A stretch of DNA of 64,000 bases from Verrucomicrobiia bacterium (GCA_019634635.1 JAHCBB010000007.1:124001-188000), one strand, 5' to 3'; shown: positions 1-9,159, counted from the stretch's first letter. The notes: generated by a model not told the origin, from the letters alone. Program-made: numbers and translations.

Positions 1-62
1 GACTGGTGCCTCCCCAGGTTCAGCGATTGCCCGCAACAAGAGCCCTCCTGCACGCTGCCTCC

Positions 63-722
63 ATGGTTCCGCAGTCCGAGGACCGTTTCCTGCACGAGCG
101 GGAGTTGTGCACGCGCGGCATCCGGCGAATCGCCGGTGTGGATGAAGCCGGTCGGGGCCCGCTGGCGGGTCCGGTGGTCGCCGCGGCGGTGATCCTCCCG
201 GAGTCCTGGATCCGCGGAGACATGCCCGATCGGCTGCGGGACCTCAATGATTCGAAGCAGGTGGCCCCGGCGCGTCGTGAGGCGCTTTTTGAAGCCTTGG
301 TCGGCAACGACGCCGTGGAGCACGGCATCGCCTTGGTGGAATCCGGGGTGATTGACGCCATCAACATCCTCCAGGCAACGCATCGCGCGATGAACGAGGC
401 CCTCCGGAAGCTGCGCCCGGCTGCGGATCACGCCCTCGTGGACGGCAGGCGCGTTCCCGGCCTGAGCGTGTGCCAGACGCCGCTGGTGAAGGGGGATCGG
501 CGCAGTTACGCCATCGCGGCGGCCAGCATCCTCGCCAAGGTGACCCGGGACCGCTGGATGACCGGGGCCGACCTCCAGTGGCCCGGTTACGGATTTGCCG
601 TCCACAAGGGCTACCCGACCCGGCAGCATCTGGAGGCGTTGTCACGGCTCGGACCATGCCCGATCCACCGCCGCAGCTTCGCACCCCTCCGGGCGCCGGA
701 TCCGGAGTTGTTTCCCGCCTGA
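63..722 (+). CDS. rnhB: Ribonuclease HII
   Basis: This enzyme cleaves the RNA strand of RNA-DNA hybrids and starts removal of ribonucleotides misincorporated in DNA. The protein (219 aa) carries the hallmark DEAGRGPLAGP motif from residue 27, which supplies the first Asp-Glu metal ligands. A NDSKQ-type segment follows, then ALVDG, then a KGDRRSYAIAAASILAKVTRD segment read in two parts, all typical of the family. An open frame reaches back to base 6, but the ATG at 63 gives the usual length of about 200-220 residues and is preferred. The yraN-like gene starts 20 bases downstream on the same strand, so the two are probably co-transcribed; this neighbourhood is common in bacteria. Confidence 0.95.
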   Translation: MVPQSEDRFLHERELCTRGIRRIAGVDEAGRGPLAGPVVAAAVILPESWIRGDMPDRLRDLNDSKQVAPARREALFEALVGNDAVEHGIALVESGVIDAINILQATHRAMNEALRKLRPAADHALVDGRRVPGLSVCQTPLVKGDRRSYAIAAASILAKVTRDRWMTGADLQWPGYGFAVHKGYPTRQHLEALSRLGPCPIHRRSFAPLRAPDPELFPA

Positions 723-742
723 ACGGGCGGCCGCCCCCCCCG

Positions 743-1189
743 ATGAGCTGGTTTGGGCGACTTCAGGACCTCTGGCGCTCCCGGCGAACCCAACCGCCGA
801 CCCCGCCTGCGCACCTGGACCTTGGGCGCCTCGGTGAGGATGCGGCGCGCAGGGAATTGGTGCGAGGCGGAATGAAGTTCCTCCTCGCCAACTTCCGGTC
901 CCGCCACGGAGAGATTGACCTCATCCTGCGGGACGCCGACTGCCTGGTGTTTGTTGAGGTGAAAACACGATCTTCCGAGGAATGGGTGCGACCGGCAGCC
1001 GCTGTGAACGCGGCAAAACGGCACCGGTTGTCCCTGACCGCGGAAGACTACCTCCGACGGCTTGAGAACCGGCGCGTCAAATCGCGCTTTGATGTGGTGG
1101 AAGTCCTCGTCGCCGGCGGGTCCATCGCGGCGATCCGTCATCTGGTCAACGCCTTTCCCTGGGACCCGCGACGTCCCCGCAGACGATGA
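743..1189 (+). CDS. YraN family (UPF0102) nuclease-fold protein
   Basis: This is a small protein (148 aa) of the YraN/UPF0102 family, whose members have a restriction-endonuclease-like fold; the biological role is not settled. Seen in the sequence: LGRLGEDAARREL near the start, then the core HGEIDLILRD and VFVEVKTRS, i.e. the D...ExK arrangement of PD-(D/E)xK nucleases. A basic tail follows. The frame is open further upstream, but the ATG at 743 fits the family length and sits just behind rnhB, with which it is often paired. The short gap suggests one operon. Confidence 0.9.
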   Translation: MSWFGRLQDLWRSRRTQPPTPPAHLDLGRLGEDAARRELVRGGMKFLLANFRSRHGEIDLILRDADCLVFVEVKTRSSEEWVRPAAAVNAAKRHRLSLTAEDYLRRLENRRVKSRFDVVEVLVAGGSIAAIRHLVNAFPWDPRRPRRR

Positions 1190-1247
1190 CCTTCGGCGGA
1201 AGCCCGACCACGCCCCACGCCCCACGCCCCATTCCGGCACGGCCGGA

Positions 1248-1847
1248 TCAGGCGAGGCAGAACAAGCCGCCCGCAACGATTCCGGCACCCGCCCACCGCA
1301 GCCACGGCTCCCGTTGAATCCGGATGGCCCAGGAACCGCTGGCGACCCCGACACCGAGCAGGCAGGCGCTGGCCAGCAGCAACCCCACGGCATGGCCGAC
1401 CGCCACCTCGCCGCCGGCAACCGAGGTCCCATGTGCGGCGCCGTGGGCCGCGGCAAAGATGGCCGTGAGCATCAGGGCCACTCCCAGCGGCGCCCGTCGG
1501 GCGACCAAAACGGCGCCCCCGAGCACAAACACTGAGGCCAGAACGAGCGGTTCCGGGCCGGGGAAGCCACCCACCGAGCGGACACCGGTGGCACCCGCAA
1601 TCAGCATCAGGAGAAAGACACCGGGGATTGCCCACCGCGCGCGCCCGCCAGCCTGGGCCGCCCACAAGCCGGCGCCCAGCAGGGCCAGTGCGTGGTCCAG
1701 TCCCGTGAACGGATGGAGAAACCCGTCCGCCATTCCGGGCGTGGCGCCATGCCCGGGATGCGCCATGGCTACCATCGGAACACACAGGGCGGCCAGCAGG
1801 CAGGCGGCCGGAACCCAACCGGGGCGGGGGCGGAAATGACGAATCAT
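1248..1847 (-). CDS. HupE/UreJ family membrane protein
   Basis: A 199-aa membrane protein of the HupE/UreJ family, whose members are associated with nickel or cobalt supply to hydrogenases and ureases. It opens with a likely signal peptide that ends near AMAHPGHG, followed by the family signature HPFTGLDHAL, rich in potential metal-ligand histidines. Five or six hydrophobic segments follow, with further histidines in AAAHGAAHGTS. No hydrogenase or urease genes are visible nearby, so substrate and partner are unknown. It stands alone between two plus-strand genes and is convergent with the yraN-like gene. Confidence 0.88.
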   Translation of the reverse strand: MIRHFRPRPGWVPAACLLAALCVPMVAMAHPGHGATPGMADGFLHPFTGLDHALALLGAGLWAAQAGGRARWAIPGVFLLMLIAGATGVRSVGGFPGPEPLVLASVFVLGGAVLVARRAPLGVALMLTAIFAAAHGAAHGTSVAGGEVAVGHAVGLLLASACLLGVGVASGSWAIRIQREPWLRWAGAGIVAGGLFCLA

Positions 1848-1959
1848 GGGACAGGTGAGATGGATGACGAAACACCCCGGGGCGCAACCCCGGAACGCAG
1901 CAAGGCTAACGCCGCCCCCGCCCCCACTGCAATCCCGACGCCGCCCGGGTCCGGAAGTT

Positions 1960-2196
1960 CCAGCGCGCTATGGCTCGCGGCCAACCGTCAGGGTTGGGGG
2001 ATCGAAATCGGAAGCCACCAACGGCTCGACGGGACGCTCAACGACGACCGTTGGCGCCTCCGGCAAGCCCAAGCCCCTCCAAAAGTCGCTCACCGACTGC
2101 CGGTCCGTCATGGGCGAGGACAATCCCGCCAAAGCCATCGCCTTCGTCACCTCCCCTTCCCCAATGCTCCGTTGAGTGCTTCGTGCATATGCGCTG
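1960..2196 (+). pseudogene. ISAs1-like transposase 3' remnant with solo terminal repeat
   Basis: The stretch encodes two pieces that match the C-terminal part of the ISAs1-like transposase found at 11150-13099. One is WLAANRQGWGIE followed by GSHQRLDGTLNDDR. The other, in a different frame, is KSLTDCRSVMGEDNPAKAI. The region coding between them is deleted and the frame is broken, so it cannot be functional. It ends in CTTCGTGCATATGCGCTG (2179-2196), which matches the end of the complete element at 16 of 18 positions. This is the scar of an older insertion of the same IS type; no left end is visible. Confidence 0.85.
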
Positions 2197-2262
2197 AGCG
2201 CCCGGTCGGACCCGTCCCGCCGGCTTGCGCCACCTGCCGGATCCGGGTTAGCCTGAAATCTC

Positions 2263-3639
2263 ATGACACTGACTGAGAAGCTCCTGGCCCGTGCCGCAGG
2301 CAAGGCCCGGGTCGCGGCGGGCGAGAACATCTGGGTCTCGGCCGATGTGCTCATGACCCACGACGTGTGCGGCCCGGGAACGATCGGTGTCTTCCATCGG
2401 GAGTTCGGGGCGGATGCCAAGGTCTGGGACCGCGAACGGGTGGTCATCATCCCCGACCACTACATTTTCACCGCCGATTCCAAGTCGAACCGCAATGTGG
2501 ACCTCCTCCGCGACTTCGCCCGGGAACAGCAGTTGCCGTATTTCTACGACGTCATTGATGACCCCGACGGCCAGTGGAAGTTCGACCCGTCGAAAGGACT
2601 GCTGAAGCGGCAGTACGGCTCCACCTACGCCGGCGTCTGCCACACGGCACTGCCGCAGAAGGGGCACACCCGGCCGGGCGAGGTGCTGTTTGGCACCGAT
2701 TCGCACACCTGCATGGCCGGCGCCTTCAACCAGTTCGCCACCGGCATCGGCAATACCGATGCCGGCTTCGTCCTCGGTACCGGACGCCTCCTGGTCAAGG
2801 TCCCGGAAACCATGCACTTCCGCATCGAGGGCCGGCTCCAGCCCGGCGTGATGGCCAAGGACATCATCCTGCACTGCATCGGCGAAATCGGGTTCGACGG
2901 GGCCACGTATCGGGCGATGCAGTTCGACGGTCCCGGGGTGGCGTCGCTGTCCATGGACGACCGCATGACCATTGCCAACATGGCGATCGAGGCCGGCGGC
3001 AAGAACGGCATCTTCGAGTTCGACGCCCGCACCCAGGAGTACGTGGATGCCCGCACCCGCTTGAACGATACCCGGACCACCTACGAGCCAGTGCTGCCGG
3101 ATGCCGACCAGAGGTTTGTGTACGAGACGGTCGTCAACCTGGAGACCCTGGAGCCGACCGTCGCCTGCCATCCCGACCCCGGACAGCGCCGCAAGGCGAA
3201 GGAACTCGGGCACATCAAGCTGGACCGGGCCTACGTGGGATCCTGCACTGGTGGCAAGACCAGCGACTTCGTGGAGTTTGCGCGGGTGCTGCGCGGACGA
3301 CGCGTCGTGATTGACACGTTCGGCGTCCCGGCGACACCGGAGATTGTTCACGACCTCCAGTCCACGCGGTGGGGAGATCGGACGGTCTGGCAGATCCTGG
3401 AGGATGCCGGGGTACGCATGACGGAGAACGCGGGATGTGCCGCCTGCCTGGGCGGGCCGGTGGACACCTTTGGCCGCATGAACCAGGCCGGCCTCAAGTG
3501 CATCAGCGCCACCAACCGGAACTTCCCCGGTCGGATGGGCCACAAGGAGAGCCAGGTCTTCCTCGCCTCACCGGCCACTGTCGCCGCAAGCGCCCTCGCC
3601 GGCCGAATCACGGACCCAAGGGAATTCGTGTCCAACTGA
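2263..3639 (+). CDS. Aconitase-superfamily large subunit (3-isopropylmalate dehydratase LeuC-like)
   Basis: This is a 4Fe-4S hydro-lyase large subunit (458 aa), most like LeuC/homoaconitase, which isomerises isopropylmalate-type substrates. The three iron-sulfur cysteines are present: GSCTGGK (C328) and AGCAACLG (C392, C395). The substrate and cofactor motifs FGTDSHTCMAG and ATNRNFPGRMG are also intact. The ATG at 2263 starts the conserved N-terminus directly. No small subunit (leuD) or other leucine-synthesis gene is adjacent; the neighbours are a small membrane protein and a glutamine-synthetase-family gene. The exact substrate (isopropylmalate, homoaconitate or another 2-hydroxy acid) cannot be fixed from sequence alone. 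Confidence 0.88.
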   Translation: MTLTEKLLARAAGKARVAAGENIWVSADVLMTHDVCGPGTIGVFHREFGADAKVWDRERVVIIPDHYIFTADSKSNRNVDLLRDFAREQQLPYFYDVIDDPDGQWKFDPSKGLLKRQYGSTYAGVCHTALPQKGHTRPGEVLFGTDSHTCMAGAFNQFATGIGNTDAGFVLGTGRLLVKVPETMHFRIEGRLQPGVMAKDIILHCIGEIGFDGATYRAMQFDGPGVASLSMDDRMTIANMAIEAGGKNGIFEFDARTQEYVDARTRLNDTRTTYEPVLPDADQRFVYETVVNLETLEPTVACHPDPGQRRKAKELGHIKLDRAYVGSCTGGKTSDFVEFARVLRGRRVVIDTFGVPATPEIVHDLQSTRWGDRTVWQILEDAGVRMTENAGCAACLGGPVDTFGRMNQAGLKCISATNRNFPGRMGHKESQVFLASPATVAASALAGRITDPREFVSN

Positions 3640-3679
3640 GACGCCCCCCCCGGCGGTTACTGATCAACAAGGACTGTCC

Positions 3680-3901
3680 GTGCCAAAACGTGATGGATTC
3701 GACTGGGTTGCGTTCGCGGTACACTTCCTGTTCGGGGCGATTCTCGGAGCTGGAATCGGGATGACCGTCTGGGGTCGTCCGGCTCTCGGAATGTACGAAT
3801 CCCGGCGGGCCGGCGCGGTCTGCATTGCCTTGGGCGCATTGAGCGGCGGCCTGCTCGCCGGGTTTGGACGCGATTCGTTTTGGAGCTCCTTGGGCCGTTG
3901 A
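3680..3901 (+). CDS. Small two-helix membrane protein, unknown
   Basis: A 73-aa product starting at GTG. It has two hydrophobic segments, roughly residues 9-29 and 44-62, separated by a short basic loop (YESRRAGAV), so it should be an integral membrane hairpin. Glycine-rich packing (GAILGAGIGM, GALSGGLLAGFG) is typical of such small proteins. It follows the LeuC-like gene by 40 bases and precedes the glutamine-synthetase-like gene on the same strand. I recognise no family and assign no function. Confidence 0.55.
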   Translation: MPKRDGFDWVAFAVHFLFGAILGAGIGMTVWGRPALGMYESRRAGAVCIALGALSGGLLAGFGRDSFWSSLGR

Positions 3902-3992
3902 GCCTGCCACTATACGGGTTTTTCAGTCCAACCGCGGCGCGGCCATCGGTTGCCGCTTTTCGAGCGGGACGACGCCCGATAGCCTGCGCGGC

Positions 3993-5357
3993 ATGACGTT
4001 TGCCGAGTTGGCGGCCCAGGTGAAGGCGGGGGCTGTGGACACCGTGCTGGTGGCCGTTCCGGACCCGTTCGGCCGGCTGGTCGGCAAGCGGTTTCGCGCG
4101 GATCACTTTCTGAATTCCGTCGCCGGCCACGGCACCCACGGCTGCAATTACCTGCTGACGGTCAACCTGGAGATGGACCCCCTCGACGGGTTCGCCGTGG
4201 CGAACTGGGAGTCCGGCTTTGGTGACTTCGAACTCCGGCCGGATCCTTCGACGCTCCGCATTCTGCCGTGGCAGACGGCGTCCGCCCTGGTGATCTGCGA
4301 CCTGCATCGTCCGGACGGCACGAGGGTCCCCGAGGCCCCCCGATCGGTGTTGCGCGCCCAGGTAGGCCGGCTGGAGCAACTGGGATTCACCTGCGAATGC
4401 GCCAGCGAACTGGAGTTCTACCTGTTCAACCAGACCTATGCCGCGGCATCCGCAGGCGGCTATCGGGATCTGACGCCGTCCAGCGACTACCGGATTGACT
4501 ACCACCTCATGCAACCGGCGCGGGACGAGCCGATGATGCGGGCGATCCGAAACGGAATGACCGAAGCCGGCGTCCCGGTGGAGAGCAGCAAGGGGGAGTG
4601 GAGTCGCGGCCAGCACGAGATCAACTTCACGCATGCGGCACCGTTGCCCATGGCCGACGGGCATGTGTTGTTCAAGCAGGGCGTCAAGGAGATCGCCGAG
4701 CAGCATGGGAAAGCCGTGTCGTTCATGGCCAAGTATGCCCCCACCGAGGCGGGCAACTCGTGCCACATCCACCTCAGCCTGTGGAAGGGGGGCCGGAACG
4801 CCTTCCATGCCGAACCGGGCCGCCGCGGACGCACGGCCGGCGGCCCGACGCCGTTGTTCCGCCAGTTCCTGGGCGGTCTGCTGAAATACTCCCCGGAGCT
4901 CTGCCTCCTCTACGCGCCCACCATCAACAGCTACAAGCGCTACCAGGCCGGCAGTTGGGCACCCACCCGGATGGCATGGGCGACGGACAATCGCACCACC
5001 GGATTCCGGGTCGTGGGCCACGGTGCCTCGTTCCGGCCGGAGAACCGCATGCCCGGCGCCGACGCCAATCCCTACCTCGCATTCGCCGCGATGATCGCCG
5101 CCGGACTGGCCGGTGTGGAGGAGGGCCTCGATTGCGGGGAGGAATACCGCGGCAACGCCTATCTGGACCAAAAACTCCCGCGGTTGCCCGCCAGCCTCGC
5201 GGAGGCCACCAACCTGTTTGCCGCCTCGCGCCTCGCCCGCACGGCGCTCGGCGATGCCGTGGTGGACTTCTACACCCATCACGCACGCCTCGAGCACGAG
5301 GCGTTTTCCAGTGCCGTCACCGACTGGGAGAAGCGACGGTACTTCGAGCAGATTTGA
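3993..5357 (+). CDS. Glutamine synthetase family protein (GlnA/PuuA type)
   Basis: A 454-aa ligase of the glutamine synthetase superfamily, joining ammonia or an amine to the gamma-carboxyl of glutamate with ATP. Family landmarks are visible in order: SELEFYLF (metal-binding Glu strand), GEWSRGQHEINFTHA, MAKYAPTEAGNSCHIHLSLW (nucleotide and metal site), NSYKRYQAGSWAPT and RPENRMPGADANPYLA (glutamate-binding and catalytic loop). The architecture fits PuuA-like or FluG-like gamma-glutamyl-amine synthetases as well as GlnA; no adenylylation-site tail is obvious. The frame extends upstream, but the ATG at 3993 gives the normal N-terminal beta-grasp start (MTFAELAAQV). No nitrogen-regulatory gene is nearby, so I keep the call at family level. 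Confidence 0.88.
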   Translation: MTFAELAAQVKAGAVDTVLVAVPDPFGRLVGKRFRADHFLNSVAGHGTHGCNYLLTVNLEMDPLDGFAVANWESGFGDFELRPDPSTLRILPWQTASALVICDLHRPDGTRVPEAPRSVLRAQVGRLEQLGFTCECASELEFYLFNQTYAAASAGGYRDLTPSSDYRIDYHLMQPARDEPMMRAIRNGMTEAGVPVESSKGEWSRGQHEINFTHAAPLPMADGHVLFKQGVKEIAEQHGKAVSFMAKYAPTEAGNSCHIHLSLWKGGRNAFHAEPGRRGRTAGGPTPLFRQFLGGLLKYSPELCLLYAPTINSYKRYQAGSWAPTRMAWATDNRTTGFRVVGHGASFRPENRMPGADANPYLAFAAMIAAGLAGVEEGLDCGEEYRGNAYLDQKLPRLPASLAEATNLFAASRLARTALGDAVVDFYTHHARLEHEAFSSAVTDWEKRRYFEQI

Positions 5358-5381
5358 TCCCCCGCCTTCAGGGACCCGCGG

Positions 5382-6254
5382 TCATCGAAGCGCGAGGAAC
5401 CACGCAATCCCCACCACGCCGGCAAACGCAGCCAGGGTGCCCGCGGAAATCGCCCGTGGCTGCGGTGAGGGCAGCAGCGAGGCCAGGCCGCCGAAAAGCA
5501 TCCCGAAGACGAAGCCCCCGGCGTGGGCCAGGACATCGGATTCCTCCCGGGTGCCGGTCATGATGAACATCAGCACCCCGGCGCCCAGGCCCGCGAGGAT
5601 CATCCGCACGCCGCGCCGCCCCGACCGCCACCACGGCAGGGACTGGGCCGCAAGCATGCCGAGCGCCCCCATGATCATTCCGGACGCGCCCAGACCGGTG
5701 TACGGCGCCGACCGCAGGGCCATCGCGGTCAGGTTGGCAAGGGCTCCGGCGGCCAACGAACCCAGGAGGGCGACGCCCACGCCGAACCGCGCCGTCGCCA
5801 GGCCCAGGAACGCCACCCCAAGGGAGAGATTCGACGCCAGATGGGCGGCGTCGCGATGCATCCAGACCGCCGTGATCGAACGCCACCAGTCGCCGGTCCG
5901 CACGGCCCTCGTATCAAACAGCCCCGCATCCAGGCGGTCCTGGACCCAGTAGACCATCACGACTCCCAGCGCCCAGAAGAACACCCGGGCATCGAACAAC
6001 AACCCGGATCCGGGAAGTTCGTGACGCCACTCGAAGCCGCGGTTCTCCCGCCGGAACTGGCGGATCGCGTCCCGTGCCCGGGAAAGCTCGCCGGGCGGGA
6101 CGCGCAGCAGCCAGGTCCCGTGCGGCTCCCGGTCCACGGTGACGCCAATCCCCTGGCTGGCGAGCACCAGTGACCAGTCCATGGCCTGACGCTCGGTCCC
6201 GGCCGGGATCACGGCCGCCATCTCCTCGACTGCAGTCACGTGCCCAACCTTCAT
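5382..6254 (-). CDS. Rhomboid-family intramembrane serine protease
   Basis: An integral membrane protease (290 aa) that cleaves transmembrane substrates inside the bilayer. The catalytic dyad is visible: the serine in GLGASGM (S191) and the histidine in LAHAGGFVFG (H244). HRDAAHLASN supplies the HxxxxHxxxN-type oxyanion segment of rhomboids. A soluble N-terminal part of about 85 residues (SLVLASQGIGVTV...) precedes the six-helix core; similar cytoplasmic N-domains occur in other bacterial rhomboids. It is convergent with the glutamine-synthetase-like gene, 24 bases away. Its natural substrate is unknown. Confidence 0.92.
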   Translation of the reverse strand: MKVGHVTAVEEMAAVIPAGTERQAMDWSLVLASQGIGVTVDREPHGTWLLRVPPGELSRARDAIRQFRRENRGFEWRHELPGSGLLFDARVFFWALGVVMVYWVQDRLDAGLFDTRAVRTGDWWRSITAVWMHRDAAHLASNLSLGVAFLGLATARFGVGVALLGSLAAGALANLTAMALRSAPYTGLGASGMIMGALGMLAAQSLPWWRSGRRGVRMILAGLGAGVLMFIMTGTREESDVLAHAGGFVFGMLFGGLASLLPSPQPRAISAGTLAAFAGVVGIAWFLALR

Positions 6255-6293
6255 GGGCGAACCCCCTCCGGCAACTTTGAAGCCGCCCAGGGA

Positions 6294-7148
6294 TTACGCC
6301 AGTCGCGCCGCCAATCGCCACACGGCCACGTGAACAAGGCCCAGCAGCAGCAGAACCAGGCCGTTGACCACCACGCCGGCCACCACGGGGGTGCCCGGAA
6401 AACTGTCGGCGGCCACCAGCAACGCCAGCGCGATGTTCCGGTTCGCCGTGCCCAGTCCGGTCACCATGCGGGCCGGGCGGTCCGGTCCGCCCAGCAGGTA
6501 GCCAAGAATGAAGGCCCCTTCGCTGACGAGGAGGATCGCGACGAGTGATCGGGGATCCGTGGACACCACCGCCCGGAACTGGGAGGACACCACGAAGACC
6601 AGCGACAGCACGCCGACGGCCTCCGAGATCACCTCGGCGGGACGGATCAGCCGCTGCGACGTCTGTGGGAACAGACTGCGCGAGGCGACCCCCAGCGCGA
6701 GCGGGGCAGTGGCGGTCGCCAGCAGTGTGGCGAGAATGGAGAGGGTTTCGAACTTCAGCGCGCCGGCGGGGGGCAGCAGGGACATCGCGGTGCGGCTCGC
6801 CAGCGGGGTGAGGAAGGTGCAGAACACCGGAAACACCGCGGTGAGCCCTGCGGCAAGCGCGAGGTCCCCCCGGGCCAGCCGCGTGAACACCGGCACCACC
6901 GGGGCGAACGGGGCGGCCCCGAGCAGCACCATCGCCAGCGCCATCGCGGGCGGCACCTCCAGCGCCCGGGCCGCGAAAACCGTCAGGCCGGGCACCGCGA
7001 TGAAGTTGACCGCCAGCAGCACCAGCAGCCGCCGCCAGTCGCTCAGGGCCGTCCAGACCTCGGAGGGCGTCAGCCGCAGTCCGGCGGCAAACAACAGCGT
7101 GAAGAGGGCAGCGCCGGACAGGACGCGGATCGCCATTTCAGTGGACAC
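6294..7148 (-). CDS. Bile acid:sodium symporter (BASS) family transporter
   Basis: A membrane protein of 284 aa with eight to ten hydrophobic helices, matching the BASS fold used for sodium-coupled organic anion uptake. Landmarks are LLFAAGLRLTPSEV near the N-terminus, APFAPVVPVFTRLARGD in the middle, and GTANRNIALALLVA, equivalent to the sodium-site/substrate helix of the family. It lies 39 bases upstream-to-downstream from the rhomboid gene on the same strand, so the two could share a transcript. The substrate is not predictable from sequence. Confidence 0.8.
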   Translation of the reverse strand: MSTEMAIRVLSGAALFTLLFAAGLRLTPSEVWTALSDWRRLLVLLAVNFIAVPGLTVFAARALEVPPAMALAMVLLGAAPFAPVVPVFTRLARGDLALAAGLTAVFPVFCTFLTPLASRTAMSLLPPAGALKFETLSILATLLATATAPLALGVASRSLFPQTSQRLIRPAEVISEAVGVLSLVFVVSSQFRAVVSTDPRSLVAILLVSEGAFILGYLLGGPDRPARMVTGLGTANRNIALALLVAADSFPGTPVVAGVVVNGLVLLLLGLVHVAVWRLAARLA

Positions 7149-7217
7149 CGCGTCCGCACTACACGACCCGCCGGCCGGAACAAAGCGGGAACCGCGGCTG
7201 CGGGGCCGGACGCAGGG

Positions 7218-7799
7218 TCAGACGAAGTCGTGCTCTTCGGACCGCACCACGAGCACGGGACACGGTGCGTGCCGGACAATCTTCTCGGCGACGCTCCCGA
7301 GCAGCGCGTATTTGAGACCCGTGTAGCCGTGGGTGGAAATGATCAGCAGATCCACCTCCTTCGTCCGGGCGGTGTCCACGATCTCCTTCCAGGCCCGCCC
7401 AAGCCTCACCGAGGACTCCACAGGCACCGTGGCTCCCAGCTCCTCGGCAATCTTTCGAAGCTGCTGGCGGGCCTTGGTCATGCGCTGCTCGTCCATGCCC
7501 TCGGGCTCCACCGGTGCGTAGGCGAACTCGCCGGGGAACACCATGGGCTCGATGACGTGCAGCAGGGAGAGGCTGGCGCCAAACTGCTCCGCAAAGGGGC
7601 GCGCGTAGCGGAGCGCCTTGCGTGAGTGCTCCGAAAAATCCACGGGAACCAGGATCTGGCGGATGTGGAAGCGCACCGGGGCCAGCTCCGACAGCGGGGC
7701 GGTGGCCACCCGATGGCCCGCGCGGTCGGTGACCACGAGGCGGGCTTTGGACTTTGCGGTGGTGGCGGGTTTCCGCCCGGGCTTGTTGATGGATTTCAT
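7218..7799 (-). CDS. Universal stress protein (UspA fold)
   Basis: A single UspA-type domain of about 145 residues behind a basic 45-residue N-terminal extension. The domain runs from RQILVPVDFSEHSRKALRYA to APCPVLVVR. The ATP-binding signature near the C-terminus, normally G-2X-G-9X-G-S/T, reads STHGYTGLKYALLGSVAEKIV and is intact. Members bind ATP and help survival under stress; targets vary. The open frame continues to 7886, but the ATG at 7799 (MKSINKPGRK) removes unrelated sequence and is preferred. It is divergent from the oxidoreductase gene at 8071. Confidence 0.88.
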   Translation of the reverse strand: MKSINKPGRKPATTAKSKARLVVTDRAGHRVATAPLSELAPVRFHIRQILVPVDFSEHSRKALRYARPFAEQFGASLSLLHVIEPMVFPGEFAYAPVEPEGMDEQRMTKARQQLRKIAEELGATVPVESSVRLGRAWKEIVDTARTKEVDLLIISTHGYTGLKYALLGSVAEKIVRHAPCPVLVVRSEEHDFV

Positions 7800-8070
7800 T
7801 GGCAACCGGATTTCGAAGTCCCTCAGACCGGCCCACACTGCCGGCAACCCGGGCCGCCCGCTTTGCAGGATTTGCCCAAAGGCCACCGTCGTTTGACCAC
7901 GTTCCGGGGCGACGCCCCATCATCGCGCCGTCACCACCGAATTCCAGCAAAACAGCCCGCCAGGGGATCACCGCACCGCGACATACCGACATCCGCCGCC
8001 GGAATCCGCCGCCTTGTCTCGCGCGCCAAAGTGCGGGAGCCTGCGGCCTTCCAGCTCGCAATAAAGCCCC

Positions 8071-9159
8071 ATGAGCCTCCTCAACATCGCCCTGGTCGGC
8101 ACCGGCGGCATCACGCTGCAGAACCACCTTCCCGGGCTTGCCCTGTGCCGCGATGTCCGGGTCCATGCCCTGTGCGATGCCAATCCCGCCACGCTGGAGT
8201 CCGCCCGCCGGCAGACCGGCGCCACGGTGACTTCAACGCGGTGGGAGGAGGTGGTGTCCCGGGACGACATCCACGCGGTCATCATCGCCACGCCCAATTT
8301 TCTTCACGCTCCCATCGCCGTCGCCGCCGTCCATGCAGGCAAGCACGTCCTGTGTGAAAAGCCGCTGGCCCTGAACGCCGCGGATGCCGTCCGGATGGCC
8401 GTCGAGGCCGACCGGGCCGGGGTCCGGCACATGACGGCCTTCACCTACCAGTTTGTCCCGGCCATGCGGTACCTGCGGCACCTCGTGGACCGCGGGGACC
8501 TGGGCACGCCCTACCACTACCGGTCCTGCCGGCTGCAGGACTGGGGCACCCGCAACCTCGGCTGGCGTCAGGTCCGCAAGCTGGCGGGCACCGGCGAGAT
8601 CGGGGACATGCTCAGCCACCGGATTGATTTCGCGCTGCATCTGGTCGGGCCGATGCGGCGTCTGGTGGCCAGCCTGATGAACCTCACCCCCGTCCGGGAC
8701 GGCGCCCCGAACGACACCGACGACTGGGTGGGGCTGCTGGCGGAGTTCCGGAACGGGGCCAGCGGCGTGCTGGAAAGCTCGAAACTGGCCAGCGGTCGGA
8801 ACGAATCGTGGCGCAGTCTCGACTCCGTGGAGATCAACGGCAGCGAGGCCACCTTCGAGTTCACCACCGGCAAGTGGAACGAATTGCAGCAGGGCCGGGC
8901 TGGCGGACCCGGGATGAAGCCCCTGGAGGTCCCCCCGGAGTTTCACGTCTGGCCCGGCTCCCCGAGGGATCCCGGCGCGGGCGACCCCCTGATCTCGTTC
9001 CGCTATGATCAGGCGGTGGAGTTCATCAACGCCATCCGCGAGCAACGTCCGTGCGCCCTCACGTTTCACGACGGCGCGCGGGTCCAGGAGGTCATGGATG
9101 CCGCCGTCCGGTCCGCCGAGGTCCGCCAGTGGGTGGATCTCCCCGAAGCCGGCTCATGA
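8071..9159 (+). CDS. Gfo/Idh/MocA family oxidoreductase
   Basis: An NAD(P)-dependent oxidoreductase (362 aa) of the glucose-fructose oxidoreductase/inositol dehydrogenase family, usually acting on sugars or cyclitols. The Rossmann motif is VGTGGITLQNHLPG at the N-terminus. HVLCEKPLALNAADA contains the family's conserved EKP with its catalytic lysine. A C-terminal beta-sheet domain follows, with the GEIGDMLSHRIDFALHLVG helix contributing likely catalytic residues. An SDR gene follows 28 bases downstream on the same strand. The pair probably works on one substrate pathway, which I cannot name. Confidence 0.9.
   Translation: MSLLNIALVGTGGITLQNHLPGLALCRDVRVHALCDANPATLESARRQTGATVTSTRWEEVVSRDDIHAVIIATPNFLHAPIAVAAVHAGKHVLCEKPLALNAADAVRMAVEADRAGVRHMTAFTYQFVPAMRYLRHLVDRGDLGTPYHYRSCRLQDWGTRNLGWRQVRKLAGTGEIGDMLSHRIDFALHLVGPMRRLVASLMNLTPVRDGAPNDTDDWVGLLAEFRNGASGVLESSKLASGRNESWRSLDSVEINGSEATFEFTTGKWNELQQGRAGGPGMKPLEVPPEFHVWPGSPRDPGAGDPLISFRYDQAVEFINAIREQRPCALTFHDGARVQEVMDAAVRSAEVRQWVDLPEAGS

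Noticed and set aside
1971-1995. CAGCGCGC at 1972 as a left terminal repeat of the IS scar
   Set aside because: Only the first eight bases agree; the sequence there is explained by transposase codons matching the complete element.
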